Positions 52,904 through 63,944 of a stretch of 64,000 nucleotides of DNA are shown one piece after another. Each line of letters opens with the position of its first letter. Within the stretch, counting starts at the first letter, position 1. Under the pieces are notes generated by a model that saw nothing but the letters and a program-made list of their open reading frames with translations, was not told the origin of the DNA and made no database searches. The position numbers and the translations under genes are program-made. Where the stretch lies: positions 2,274,976 to 2,338,975 of the forward strand of contig HG738139.1 in the NCBI GenBank assembly GCA_000499405.2, in the 5' to 3' direction. The stretch is from Onchocerca volvulus. Its lineage: Eukaryota; Nematoda; Chromadorea; Rhabditida; Onchocercidae.

Positions 52904-54246
52904 TGTCACTCTGAAAATGTAAAAATAACATACAAAAACTGTTTTAAAACAAGAAAGTAAAATTATCTAAATAAGACTAAGTTAGAATTCTGATCCGTAA
53001 ATATAATATATATTATAAGAACACTTACAATGTTTTCTTAACTTATCACATATAAAATTATTGTAGCAAAGTCAACAAGTGATCAAAATAATTTGAGATA
53101 GAATAGTTTGATGACTAACGTATTTGACGTTTTTGAAAGTCAATGTACACATATTATTATAACCGAATTATTTTCATGATCATTAATGAAATTCAATAAT
53201 TTTCCTGACAGCTAGCTGGAAAGTATACTGTTTAAGCTATATTATGGGAATATGAAAAAGAAATAGAAAACTTGCGTAGTTTCGACAGTTTTCAGATCTT
53301 CTCGCGCTTTACGTATTTTCTCCAGGATCGACATTTTTTTAAAATAATATTTTTCCCCTTCAGTTTGACGATGACCTGGAACTGCGCCAATTCCCAAAAA
53401 ATTGTAACAAATAAACTGAAAGAAACAATATACAATACGATAAAAGTGATAACAAGTTGCAATAAAAAAAGTATAACAACATAATTAATAATCAAAAAAA
53501 TGGAAGATGAATTGAACAAAAACCAAAAAAATCTAAAAATCGTAAAATATACACCAATCAACCAAGCAAAAATTGCTTTCTTTGGTTAATGTTTTGAAAA
53601 TTAAGTCATAATTCAATAACGCTATTAGCGAAAGTTCACTGGGCAAAATTGCGCAAATTTGAAAAAAAAAAAAAGAACAAAAAAAAAAGTTTCTAAACAT
53701 ATTAAAACAATGCTCGTTTTTGACCCTCTTAAAGGTAAGGATAATTAAAAACATCAAAATCCTTCAGCAAATTTTAATGTGAAATTCGTAGGTGTAAAAA
53801 ATTACTTGAATATATTTTATTTCAAAATTCTGTAATTAATGAATTTTCTTGGGAGCATTTTTTAACAAAACATCCCAATTATTGCAATTTCTCTTTCCAA
53901 AAAATTACATCTAAAGGATGATAGAAAGATTAGGGGGAATTTTATGAAAATTTTCGTGAGAAAAAAAAGATGTACAGCCGAAAGCAAAGCTAATGAGATC
54001 GATTTTCAATCTGGAAAAAAAGAAGTGTCAAAATTTTGTCACAACTATCCGGGAAAAAGGATAAAGAAGCACAGTTGAGCAATGGAAAGAACATGTAGAT
54101 GAAAGAAAATATGAGCAAAGGTAAGGAAACAAAAAAGAACGGGAAAAGAATGATAAATGATACTAATCCTAAATGTTGTGTTATTACGCAGAAAGTATAT
54201 TATTTCATAAAAAATCATGAAAGATCATACTATCGCATCTAAAATT

Positions 54247-54850
54247 AGAATTATCACAAAATAAAACCTCAAATCTATAAGTTCAACTCTAGACATATCC
54301 TCCACATTCCTAAAACTATCTGATATCAATTTTTCTCTCCTTTTAATTATTACATTTTTTTCGGAATTTTTTTTTTAAGGAATTTTTAATTTTTTTTCAT
54401 TTTATTTTCCTTTTAGTGTTACCACAGCTGTATTTATACAAATGAAACAAAATATTTCATTCTCTTCATAGATATATCTAAAGTAAATAAAAATAGAAAA
54501 AAGATGAAAAATAATTGTTTACTTCTTCCTCTGTGTATCTTCGATGAAAATTAATCCTCTTGCTAATTCAAATTATGATGTCACAACTGTCAACCAATTG
54601 ATGAAACTTGAAGCATTGATTAAATACGGTCCGTAAATGTTGAGCATCTTTTGCTATCAAATCCTCTATGACATATAGCTGGATTATCGTCTAATAATAA
54701 AAAAAAACTAAACCTTAAAAAAAAAAATTCCGAAAAAAATGAAATAATTAAAAGGAGAAAAATTGGTACTAAATAATTGCAGGAATATGGAGAATATGTC
54801 TAGCATTGAACATGGTTTATAGATTTGAGATTTTATTTTGTGGTAATTCT
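54247..54850. mobile_element. MITE-like element with terminal inverted repeats of about 135 bp
   Basis: The segment 54247-54380 is repeated in inverted orientation at 54713-54850. The arms agree over nearly their full length (AGAATTAYCACAAAATAAAA at the outer end, TTTTTTTCGGAATTTTTTTT at the inner end) with an estimated 15% mismatches and small gaps, and a centre of about 330 bp without an ORF. This is the shape of a non-autonomous DNA transposon. A clear target-site duplication is not visible at the chosen ends. Confidence 0.6.
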
Positions 54851-56190
54851 TTGTTTTTGACTTTTAACCAAAGACAAATTGATTGATGCAGGAAAGATAT
54901 GATAAAAAAATTTTATTTTAATTCAAAATTAAAGTTGAAATTTTTTAAATAATAAACTAATTGACTTATCTCAACATCATTTTATACTCTTGCCAATTGA
55001 TTGTACTTTCATTATTTTCCATCAGCCAATCAAAAATTGACGTATTCTTCCCATCTTTTCTCAACCTGTCCTGTCCTTTTCATAAAGAATATTTACATTT
55101 TAATGATTTTTACTTACTCAATACAGCAAATGAATCATAACCCATTAATCATTTTTATAAGTTTGAATGTTTAGGACTAGTTTTTCCAGCAAAAAAAAAA
55201 AAAAGAAAAAAAAAGTGGTTAAGTTTGAATCATCATTGCCTGTAAAAATTGCTAAAATGATATTAAATTTGAAGATTTTTTTTTTTTTCAACAATAAATT
55301 CTCTTTTCAGAATTTTAATTTTAGTATTATAAATTATTCCTTTTTCACTTGAATATATCTATTGCAATCCTTCAAATTTTGTTTAATTTCATGAATTAAA
55401 TAAATTATTCAAGAACAAAATATTACTAGAAAACAATAAAATAATAATAATAATCGAAATAATGAGTATAAAACTTAAAAATAAAAATGAAGAATGAAAA
55501 GAGTTGAAAAGAGAGGAATAATAAAAGAAATATCATCAAATGATTAATACCAACCTACAAGATTAGTTGAGAAATGTTTCAAAGCAGACGATTTGAATTA
55601 TTTATGATTCATTCAAGAACTCAATTTTCTAAAGAAATTAAAAATTAGCAATTAAAAGAAGCAAAAAAAAAAAAAAGAAAGAAAGAAAGAAATAAAAACG
55701 TTTTTGTGCCTTTATACAATCGATGAGAAACTTGTTCGATCGATGATCAAGTTGCATTATCATATTATGCTCTAATTTTTTACTTTTACTGCAAACTGAA
55801 TTTTTTAAAATTCTTATTCTTTATTATTACATCAAGAATACAATTACAAGGAAACATTTACTTTTTATTTTGAATTTTTAATGAAATTTTAAAAGTTTTA
55901 TTTCCTTTTTCATACTTTAGTAAAGTTTCAAAGTTTTTACAATTTAGTTTGAACTTTCGTGAAATTGCAAAGCTTTTGCTAATTATTTTGAATTAAAAAC
56001 AAATCAAATATAAGTGCAAATATATTTTTAGACTTAAATAAATGCAAAAACATAAATATTAGTACTTATTTAATTCAGCGAAATTTAATAAATGAACAAA
56101 AGAACTTTTATCATGACGAACTTTTCAAAAAAAAAAAAAAAATAAACAAGCAAAAAATTATATAATTTCTTTCAGACTATTACAAATATT

Positions 56191-56352
56191 GGAATTGCTG
56201 ATCCATCGATACCGTAATACATTGAAATTTCTATTTTTTCTTATTGATTTGCTGATACCGTATTTTTCTGTCGATCTGTCGATACCGTATTCTTTTACTG
56301 ATTCATCAATATCGTATTTTCTTGCCAATCCGTTGGTACTGTAATAGATCGG
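56191..56352. repeat. degenerate minisatellite with GATACCGTAT core
   Basis: About five copies of a unit of some 33 bp, each with a TGATYYRTCGATACCGTA-like core followed by a T-rich tail. Copies differ at several positions. Non-coding. Confidence 0.75.
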
Positions 56353-56858
56353 AATTTCTTCTTATTGTTCTTTATCACTATTTGCAAAATCATTGATGTT
56401 TGTTAAAAAATTCCAGCAATGATTTATTGTAATGATGTAATTTAAGAGTTTTCTTTTTAAAAAAAAAACTTTTTGAATTCAAGAATTTTTGAAATTCTTG
56501 CACTAATATTATTAGCAACAGAGATTATCGCTGTAACTTTTCAACAAATATGTATTAATAAAAAAGAAAGTTATACATTTTTTAATTTATTTTATTGATA
56601 GATATTATTTACTAAAGAAATTTCTAAAAAATATTCCAAAAACTTTTTAAAAAAAGAATTTCAAACAATGTCTTATTGTTTAAAAATGTATTTTAATATA
56701 AATAAATTTATCACATACATACAAATATCAAAATGTTTATATCAAAGAAAAGAACAAATGGAATATTTCTGGAAATTAATCATTGATAATTTGCGTTACC
56801 CATAAATTTGTCTAATAGAATTAACGAAAAATTTTTTTAAACAAGTTTCCCGTTTAAA

Positions 56859-57194
56859 ATGAATCAATCATACGGGATTTTCAATGTTAGAACAAAGATT
56901 CATCGTTTTGGAACAGCTGTGTGTTTGCGAAAAAAAAGCGAAATTTTCGCACTTTGCGAAAGAAGGAAAATAAAATTGTTTATTTCAAAAAAAAAAAGAA
57001 AAAAAAGACCAACTTCTTATCATTTCGTACTACTATTCAGTGAAAATTTCACTAAGAATTTTTTTCTTCCTTTTTTTTTTTTCTTTTTGCGTTTCCAACT
57101 TTCATGTATTAAAGACGAATTAATAGATTTTAAATGGTATCAATATTATGCTCCTTATCATTTATCAGAAATTATTAAAGTTCGTCAAGAATGA
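56859..57194 (+). CDS. doubtful open frame
   Basis: A 111-codon frame. Its last 30 residues (FKWYQYYAPYHLSEI region) look protein-like and could be a terminal exon, and the first 45 residues (IFNVRTKIHRFG) are also not simple sequence. The middle is encoded by A and T runs and reads as Lys/Arg and Phe repeats, so a continuous protein is improbable. I found no clear splice acceptor before the 3' part. It could be two exons with an unresolved intron, or chance. Confidence 0.2.
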   Translation: MNQSYGIFNVRTKIHRFGTAVCLRKKSEIFALCERRKIKLFISKKKRKKRPTSYHFVLLFSENFTKNFFLPFFFFFLRFQLSCIKDELIDFKWYQYYAPYHLSEIIKVRQE

Positions 57195-57873
57195 ATAATT
57201 GTTAGAAATTGTTTAATTTTTATTTTAATTATCTACTGATAGTTTTATAAATACCAAATACAATGATATGAAATGAAGGAATGGCCAAAATTGCGGGTTT
57301 CTTTGATGGGATGAACAATTTCGATCATTCTTGAAATGCAACAGAGTCTTATCAATCACCCAACATTTTGCAATTATTGGAAGATAAAATTTTCAATTTC
57401 ATTTTAATTTTTTGAGTCTTTCTTTTGCACAAATTTTATGAATTTCAGGGATTTTTCCATCAATTTTGTTGAAATTTTTAAGTTTTAGATGAAAATTTTG
57501 TCAATCATTATTATATTTTTGCCAGTAACTGGACCATTTTAAAGATTAGAAACTAAGTTATAATAAAAATTTTAGCTTCAAAAAGTATGACTCACTGAAA
57601 GTTCGACTTTTTGATTCAACAATTTTTTGCTTGATCTTTGATGTTAATATGTTATAAAACTTCAATGGTAAGAACTCTTTGCAATATCTTAACCTGTTTT
57701 TCAAGTGAAATTTCAATGATTCAAATGAGTGTCTAAATAAAGGATTTCACCAAATATAACGGAGTTTTTTTATACTAAAACATTTTCTAAATACAACTAA
57801 CATCGAATGAATCACAGATATTTGTTATTTTTTCGATTTCAAAAAAAAAAAAAAAAATAGCTTTTCCAGCAAT

Positions 57874-58490
57874 ATGGAAATTTGTCTGTTTGCTTGCGTT
57901 GCGATATTGTCATTTGCGCAAAGTTCGGGTTCATTATTGGTGCAGAAAGGAAAACTTGGTGATACCATAGAATTAGCACTTGGTGCTAAAGTATTAGATG
58001 TTCAAGCGTCATTTCCACAAAAAAATGATTCTGAAGTTATGGATTTTCAAGCCACAGCTCTGAAATCTGATAGTGATCGTCAATTCATTCTGAAGGATGG
58101 AGAGATTACTGATTATGGAGTAAATTTTGAAATACAAATTCGTAGTGTATCATTTCAAAGATAATAACTAAGATGAAAGATAAATATAAATCATATTCGA
58201 TTTATCAATCGCTACGTTTATTTTCTCTTTCTATGTATTTTTAAAATTTGAAACCCAATTTATATCACTCATCTATCTTGAATCAAAATAGAAGGCCATA
58301 AATGATAATGGCTTCCGAAACGATTTGTAATAAAAAACTATTTCAGCGTAAAAGATATGGTGATCGATTGTCATTCAAAAATGGCACATTAATAATTAGG
58401 AATTTAACTGTAAATGACGCAGTCACATATTTCTATTCTCTGCAGGGTGATAAGAAGAAACCAGCGGCCATTGATATTGTGATAGAATAA
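57874..58490 (+). CDS. small secreted protein with an Ig-like C-terminal half
   Basis: Two exons, 57874-58146 and 58347-58490, join at a codon boundary to 138 codons plus TAA. A lone acceptor (CTTTTCCAG) sits four bases before the ATG, suggesting trans-splicing. Residues 1-18 are a signal peptide (MEICLFACVAILSFAQSS). The next part (KGKLGDTIELALG) resembles the start of an Ig V-type strand pair, and the end has DRLSFKNGTLIIRNLTVND followed by AVTYFYSLQG, which fits the D-x-A-x-Y strand E-F signature of Ig folds, though the usual disulphide cysteines are missing. It has possible N-glycosylation sites at NLT, NDS and NGT. It is likely an extracellular protein; I do not recognise a named family. 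An AATAAA lies eight bases after the stop. Confidence 0.7.
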
Positions 58491-58497
58491 TCAGATC

Positions 58498-58503
58498 AAT
58501 AAA
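58498..58503 (+). terminator. AATAAA polyadenylation signal
   Basis: An AATAAA hexamer directly downstream of the stop codon at 58488-58490, with two further AATAAA-like copies near 58550-58562. Suitable for 3' end formation of the Ig-like gene. Confidence 0.4.
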
Positions 58504-58797
58504 TTTTGATATCATTTTGTCGATATTTTATTCTTGCAAAGTGAAATGAATAAATCAATAAAGTAAAGAGTTTATCACATTGGCATGGAATAGTATAAAT
58601 TACAACTGGTATATAAGTGAATGATGAATTTATTGTAGAAATGTTGTAAAAAAAAATCAAATTATCCCTGCTTCTGGAATATTGAGCATGCTTTATTGAT
58701 TGTCCTTGTAATCGATCAATGTATTAACCGGCAATCGCTGAAGAAAATCGTTGTGAAAGAAAAATTTGGCGGAAGTAAAATTAATGATGATGTATAA

Positions 58798-58905
58798 TTT
58801 TTTTTTTTTCTATTACCGCAGATATAAATAATAATTAGCAGAAGTATACTGATCTTTCTTTTTTTTTTATTACCGCGGGATATGAATAATAATTAACAAG
58901 TGAAG
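58798..58905. repeat. two-copy direct repeat of about 60-bp period
   Basis: Two copies of a T run followed by ATTACCGC, a GATATRAATAATAATTARCA segment and AAG lie at about 58798-58845 and 58859-58905. Non-coding. Confidence 0.75.
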
Positions 58906-59198
58906 AGAAGATGATCATAATTCCATGAATATCATTTGAACTTCTAAATGTATTTTCATTTTCATTTCTAACCCATTTTTTTTACTGTAATCAAATTACT
59001 AATTAATGTTTCTCATGCATATCCATAAATTAAATGAATCAATGATTTGATTCATTTGTTAATGATTTTTAGAATTATTTAAAAATCTAAAATACTTGGT
59101 ACAAGGACATTTCTTAGGAGGAAGATGATTACTATGAACAAATGGCTGCATTATAAAATATTGCCAGAATCGGTCACTTAAAAGTTTCAAATAGTGTC

Positions 59199-59650
59199 AT
59201 GTTTGCTTCATTATTATTGCTAGTCATTGCTTTGTTACCTTTTATCATCGGTGAGTTGCATAAAAATTGAATTCGATCACATCCGTTATTTCACTATTTC
59301 ATGAAATTTTCTTTTAAATGCTCCATTATGATGTTAAAATGACAATTTTCATGAATAAATCATTGTTCAGAAACTGTCATCTGCAAATATATCGTGCAGA
59401 TTCCAGATATTTATTAAATATATGCAATATATCGTGCAGATTCCAGATATTTATTAAAATATTATAACAGTACTTTTCTCTTTTTGTAGTGTCTCTTTGG
59501 ATGTTTAAAAATAATCGAACTTTTTTAGTGATTCTAATGGTGATTGCATCAAATAAATATAATGGCGAAGCTTCGACATTTGGCTCTACAAATCTCGATA
59601 ATTATGACGTTCAACAGAATGGAAAGTTCAAGATGAGAGATAGTAAATAG
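59199..59650 (+). CDS. very small hydrophobic protein, possibly secreted or membrane-bound
   Basis: Exons 59199-59250 and 59490-59650 join in phase 1 to 70 codons plus TAG. The first 17 residues are almost purely hydrophobic (MFASLLLLVIALLPFII), typical of a signal peptide or membrane anchor, and end exactly at a GTGAG donor. After a short WMFKNNRT linker a second hydrophobic stretch (FLVILMVIAS) follows, then a polar tail with Asn, Asp, Gln and Lys and no Cys. The donor/acceptor phase fit and the placing of the signal exon support a gene; the small size and lack of a known family keep confidence low. A possible spliced-leader acceptor (CAAATAG) is four bases before the ATG. Confidence 0.4.
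59384..59459. repeat. 40-bp tandem duplication in an intron
   Basis: ATATCGTGCAGATTCCAGAT followed by ATTTATTAAA occurs twice with a 40-bp period, without mismatch in the core. It lies in the intron of the 59.2-kb gene, about 30 bases from the acceptor. Confidence 0.85.
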
Positions 59651-60904
59651 GAAAGAAAGCAATCACGAATTATTTGTGTTCGCTATTATTGCTATTTAAT
59701 ATGCTGTATTTATTCCTATATAACACTAACATTTTTATTTATATAGATATTAACTGGACCTGACCATGCATTGCCGTAAATCTCCGAAAATTCTCATCGA
59801 ATGAATGCTTTGAAATTTTGCCACAACGTTGCATTCGAATACGCGCTTTTTTTTAAATACACGCGTTGCTGTGGCTCAGTCTGGTTATTATGTGCAAAAG
59901 AGGAAAAGAGAAAGCGCGCTTTTCTAATATTTAATTTCACAATGTTTGTAATATTTTTTGTTGTTCCATTGTCTGTGTAGATATTATTGGAAAAATCCGA
60001 AAGATGTAATTATTGCAAATAAAAGTGTTAAAGGGTGTCAATAAGCTTGAAAAAAAAAAGGTCGTTAATTAATTGGATCACTGAAAATGGGGCATAGTTT
60101 ACCATAAATTTGATATGTTTGAATAATCGAAATATTTTTGTGATATAAATATGTTAAAATAATAAAGTATTTTTAGAGAAATATCTCGGAATAATCAAGC
60201 TTATGTACATTATTTATTGATTTATGATTACCATATTGTAAACAAATTCTTACGATATAAAGAATTAGAATCATCCGTTTGAATGAAAAGATTCGTATCG
60301 AAGATTCGAAAAACAGTGCGTTCCGATTCGGTTCAACTTGGTGCTATCATCTATACTTCAATAAAATGCTTATCACAACTATTTGTGTGTGCCAATCGAA
60401 AAAAAAGAAAAAAAAAAATCATTCTGTGACAGTTGATTTTTTTTAGTAAAAAGTGATTATGAGAAATCTTCTTTATAAGAAAACATTAAATTACTGAAAA
60501 TCAATATCTTCTGATACTGCATTTCTTATTTTAATATGAAAAATATAGGTGAAATGTGAAATAAAGTGCTTGAACTAAAATGGATGCAATTTAGTACCAT
60601 GATCCTGCAATTTTTAATGTAACTAAAAATAGCATGCTTACATTTTCAAAAGTTTAAATAATGAAATGAAATCAAGATTTATCACCTATATTAACAAACA
60701 TATAAGCATGTCTACTGTGATAATTACGAATCTGTGGAAGTATTTACTTGTTCTTACTCTGACCTGGTTTTAAAAAATTTGATAGTGCATCTCTATTATC
60801 ATATAGTGATCGAATTAATTTTGAACTATTGGCCGAGAAATTTTACATTTTTTTTCTTTTTTTTTTTTCATTAAATTCAGTTACTTCATCTTGAGCGGTC
60901 TATA
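59651..60904. other. intergenic region
   Basis: About 1.25 kb of AT-rich DNA between the 59.2-kb gene and the kringle gene. Apart from the repeat fragment at 59.8 kb I see nothing in it. Confidence 0.5.
59786..59880 (+). mobile_element. fragment of the Helitron-like repeat family
   Basis: The segment shares GCTTTGAAATTTTG, then CAACGTTGCATTCGAATA, then a T-rich tract and ATACACGCG with the 5' part of the Helitron-like element at 12.4 kb and with its second copy at 12.7 kb. No termini are visible, so only an internal fragment remains. Confidence 0.55.
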
Positions 60905-63884
60905 ATGGCATTAATTTTAATTTCTTTGCTTCTTTGGCTTTCACATTTAGATATCTCGATAGCTATATGGAATCTTTCGGCTATGCCGTGGTACTGTGAT
61001 CAAGATTGCTACAACAGGATAAGTAAGATAGAGATAAGCAATGATGGATGTTTGGAACGGTTGGTGATAAAAGCACCGTTTTATAAAAGATCATTTTTTT
61101 TTTCATCGGCTTTTCACCGCTTTAAGGATATCCAGAAAATTTTCTGTCTTTGTGTACTATCATAGTACCTCTTTAATTTGGCCCTCTTCAATTTAACATA
61201 TTTCGAAAATAGATGTAAGATCAAAGAATGAAATGAACTTAACTTTCTTCTTTTCGTCCTAAGAGAACTGATTTACCAGATTCAAAAGTTACGTATGTTT
61301 CAGAAAATTGATGATATAATGATACTTACTTATTATGTACCCTCCAATTACTCCAATTGAATAGCAATAGTGCGTAAGGTCACTTATCTCAGTTAGATCA
61401 CGTAGTGTCACGTTAACGCTGCAGCAATTTGCAAGAAAATCCGCTATGTACAATGAATCAAATAATTCAAATAAAATGAACCATGTAATTTCAATTTTTG
61501 AATAAACTGATTTTTGCAAGACGTTTCCTTTTTGCAGAAATTCCACTACCGAACATATTTTCGAAATGTTTGACATTAATGTTACTACACCAATATGCCA
61601 CAAACGTCCGAAATCTCGACAACATATTTGCTTGAAATTAATCAAAGGAAAATATTTCATTGGTACCTGCAATGTGAATTTCATCGATTACAGGATAAGT
61701 TGTAGAAAATCAAGTGATAGTATGTCATGGTACCGAGGATTTCAATCTGTTTCGTTCTCGTCAGTTCCAGTTTTTTTTTTTTTTCAAATATTTTAGTTTT
61801 AAATTTTTTGAAAAAACATTAAAACGATCTTTTTTTTATCGCTATTTTTATCAACTAACACAATGGCAACCATGTTTCTTAGATGATAAACTTGAGGAAT
61901 TAAAAGCTTAACTTATAATTAAGGCTTAAATTATCATGCGGAATTTTCATCTTTGTTTTTTCAGTGGAAAAAGTTGTTTACGCTGGGATGAAGTAGATTC
62001 AACTTTTCAACCGACCGATTTCAGCAATCATTCTGCTCCATCCATAAAATATGCTTCCACTGAATTGTCATATGGAATGCATTCTTCGGAAAATTATTGT
62101 CGTAATCCGGATGATTGGTATATGGGACCATGGTGCTATGTAATGGTTGGTACTTAAAAAAAACTTATTAAAAATTCAGAAATTAGTAATCTGAAAATGC
62201 AATTAGTTCACAACAAATTGAAATATATATAATCCCAAATATTAAAAACATAAATCAATCATTTTTAAGCTTCTAAGTATTGTGATGAATCTGTACCATT
62301 TGAAACAAATAAATCGAGTTATTGGTTTTTTTTTTCAAATTTTCTATAAATTATATGAAGTTTGACATTTTTTTTTTTAGGGTGAATATCGAATTCGACG
62401 AGAAGCATGTTTCAAGCAATGTGAAACATACAATCATCCAGAATTTTGTCTTGCAAAAATGCTTTTTCCATATATGTTACCATCATCATCATTATTCAAT
62501 GGTGCGCCAAGTGTTGAAGCAAATCGTGAATCTATTAAAGGTTACGCTATTCTTGCTCTGAATCATCACGTTTTTCACGTTGATAAATAAACCTTTATTC
62601 TCGCTTCATCAATTGCGCTACTTATTAATAAGCAAAATTTGCTAAAAATTATGTCATATTGATTAAATTATCTTCCATCATCTTGATAAATTTTGGCACC
62701 ATCATAGGTTTCAAATTTATTTCGGTTTGAAATTCGAATTCAATATTTTGATTTCTTCATTCATTAAATAACAAATGATACTTAAACAAGCAGCGTATGC
62801 ATTTAATTGAAATCATGAATCATATAATTTCATATAATAATCATGTAATTTCAAATAATTTCATATAATTTCAATTTTTTGGAATCATATTATTCCAGCT
62901 TGCCTTTTCATATTCTGTCATTTATTGATTAAATTTCTGATAATTTAGACTTGAGTGATATCATCGACGTGTTAAGTGTTGTACGTATCGATCCTAAAGT
63001 TAGGCCAATGTTCGTTCCAACATATTTCAATGATTACATTCGAAATTATCCTGCTGATATTTCCACACGTCTACGTTGTTATCAGACAGGACCACAGACA
63101 CGAATCGCTGGTCCGTGGATATATTCAGATGCAGATGAACCATTCCCGAAACAACGATACTGGTAAGTATGAAATTTTAGAAATTCAATTTGCATCAATT
63201 TTTTGATGGAAGCAAATTTAGAGATTTGTAAAATTCTATAAATTATCAATTTTAAAATCAAACTTTTCTCAAATTTCCTCTATTTTCTTGATGCAGTAGA
63301 ATTTCGTAAGCGAAAAAAGGTGATATGCAACTTTCACCACGAAAGTTATAATTTCGTGGTCCATAATATGGAAAACGTCGACGCATGGGGCCTGATTGCG
63401 AAACTGGCCAACAAGGTATCTAAAGAAAAAAAAAACGATCATATCTTCTGAAACATGCAGAATGCACGCTTAGTTTGCTTTTAACGTGCACAGCTTAGCT
63501 TTTTCACGTACGTAACTTACATTATTATCTTCGCATTGATCGTGAGCGCACATTCCGAGGTGATGGTGGACCACGTTTTACACGTTGGAGGCCTTGTTTT
63601 TTGGCATGCGAAGATAATAATGTAAGTTACGTACGTGAAAAAGCTAAGCTGTGCACGTTAAAAGCAAACTAAGCGTGCATTCTGCATGTTTCAGAAGATT
63701 TGATCGTTTTTTTTTTCTTTAGATACCTTGTTGGCCAGTTTCGCAATCAGGCCCCATGCGTCGACGTTTTCCATATTATGGACCACGAAATTATAACTTT
63801 CGTGGTGAAAGTTGCATATCACCTTTTTTCGCTTACGAAATTCTACTGCATCAAGAAAATAGAGGAAATTTGAGAAAAGTTTGA
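60905..63884 (+). CDS. secreted kringle-domain protein, 3' part disturbed by a palindrome
   Basis: Exons 60905-61022 (signal peptide MALILISLLLWLSHL and a WYCDQDCY segment), 61965-62145, 62381-62540, 62949-63162, then 63537(?)-63621 and 63723-63884 (TGA). A short exon 61538-61580 fits the phases but is doubtful. With it the model has 320 codons. The second main exon carries a kringle: W/SCLRW, then YCRN followed by eight residues and WC (YCRNPDDWYMGPWCY), which satisfies the kringle signature, and the next exon closes it with EACFKQC. A second kringle-like unit follows (LRCYQTG, AGPWIYSD, RWRPCFLAC) with fewer cysteines, then a basic RRRF tail. Kringles are disulphide-bonded protein-binding modules of secreted proteins. 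The donor at 63163 leaves TG, and T at 63537 would complete a Cys codon, but no AG precedes 63537 in this sequence because the left arm of the palindrome lies there. So either the assembly is wrong here or the allele is broken. Confidence 0.7.
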
Positions 63885-63944
63885 TTTTAAAATTGATAAT
63901 TTATAGAATTTTACAAATCTCTAAATTTGCTTCCATCAAAAAAT
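63198..63944. repeat. near-perfect palindrome, 339-bp arms, 69-bp loop
   Basis: Left arm 63198-63536 and right arm 63606-63944 are reverse complements with no gaps (coordinates sum to 127142 throughout) and one mismatch that I found (63451 T versus the expected A). The loop 63537-63605 is coding sequence of the kringle gene. The right arm is the natural copy, because it carries an exon with a proper acceptor and donor in the gene's orientation; the left arm is the inverted copy. Confidence 0.95.

Larger units (their letters stand above)
52904..57873. other. intergenic region
   Basis: About 5 kb between the divergent DUSP19-like gene and the secreted Ig-like gene. It contains the inverted-repeat element at 54.2-54.8 kb, a minisatellite at 56.2 kb, several A/T homopolymers and one doubtful open frame at 56.9-57.2 kb. 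Nothing else recognisable. Confidence 0.5.

Noticed and set aside
53292..53561. Minus-strand open frame rich in Ile, Phe, Leu and Val, resembling a membrane protein.
   Set aside because: Reads through T-rich DNA; no polar loops, no start context and no flanking exons.
61289..61684. Minus-strand open frame of 131 codons opposite the first intron of the kringle gene.
   Set aside because: No start or splice context and no recognisable motif; it lies inside an intron of a convincing plus-strand gene. A short plus-strand exon here (61538-61580) is equally uncertain.
63606..63944. Reading the palindrome as a DNA transposon with long terminal inverted repeats.
   Set aside because: The arms contain an exon and introns of the kringle gene and the loop is coding, so it is an inverted duplication of gene sequence and not an inserted element.
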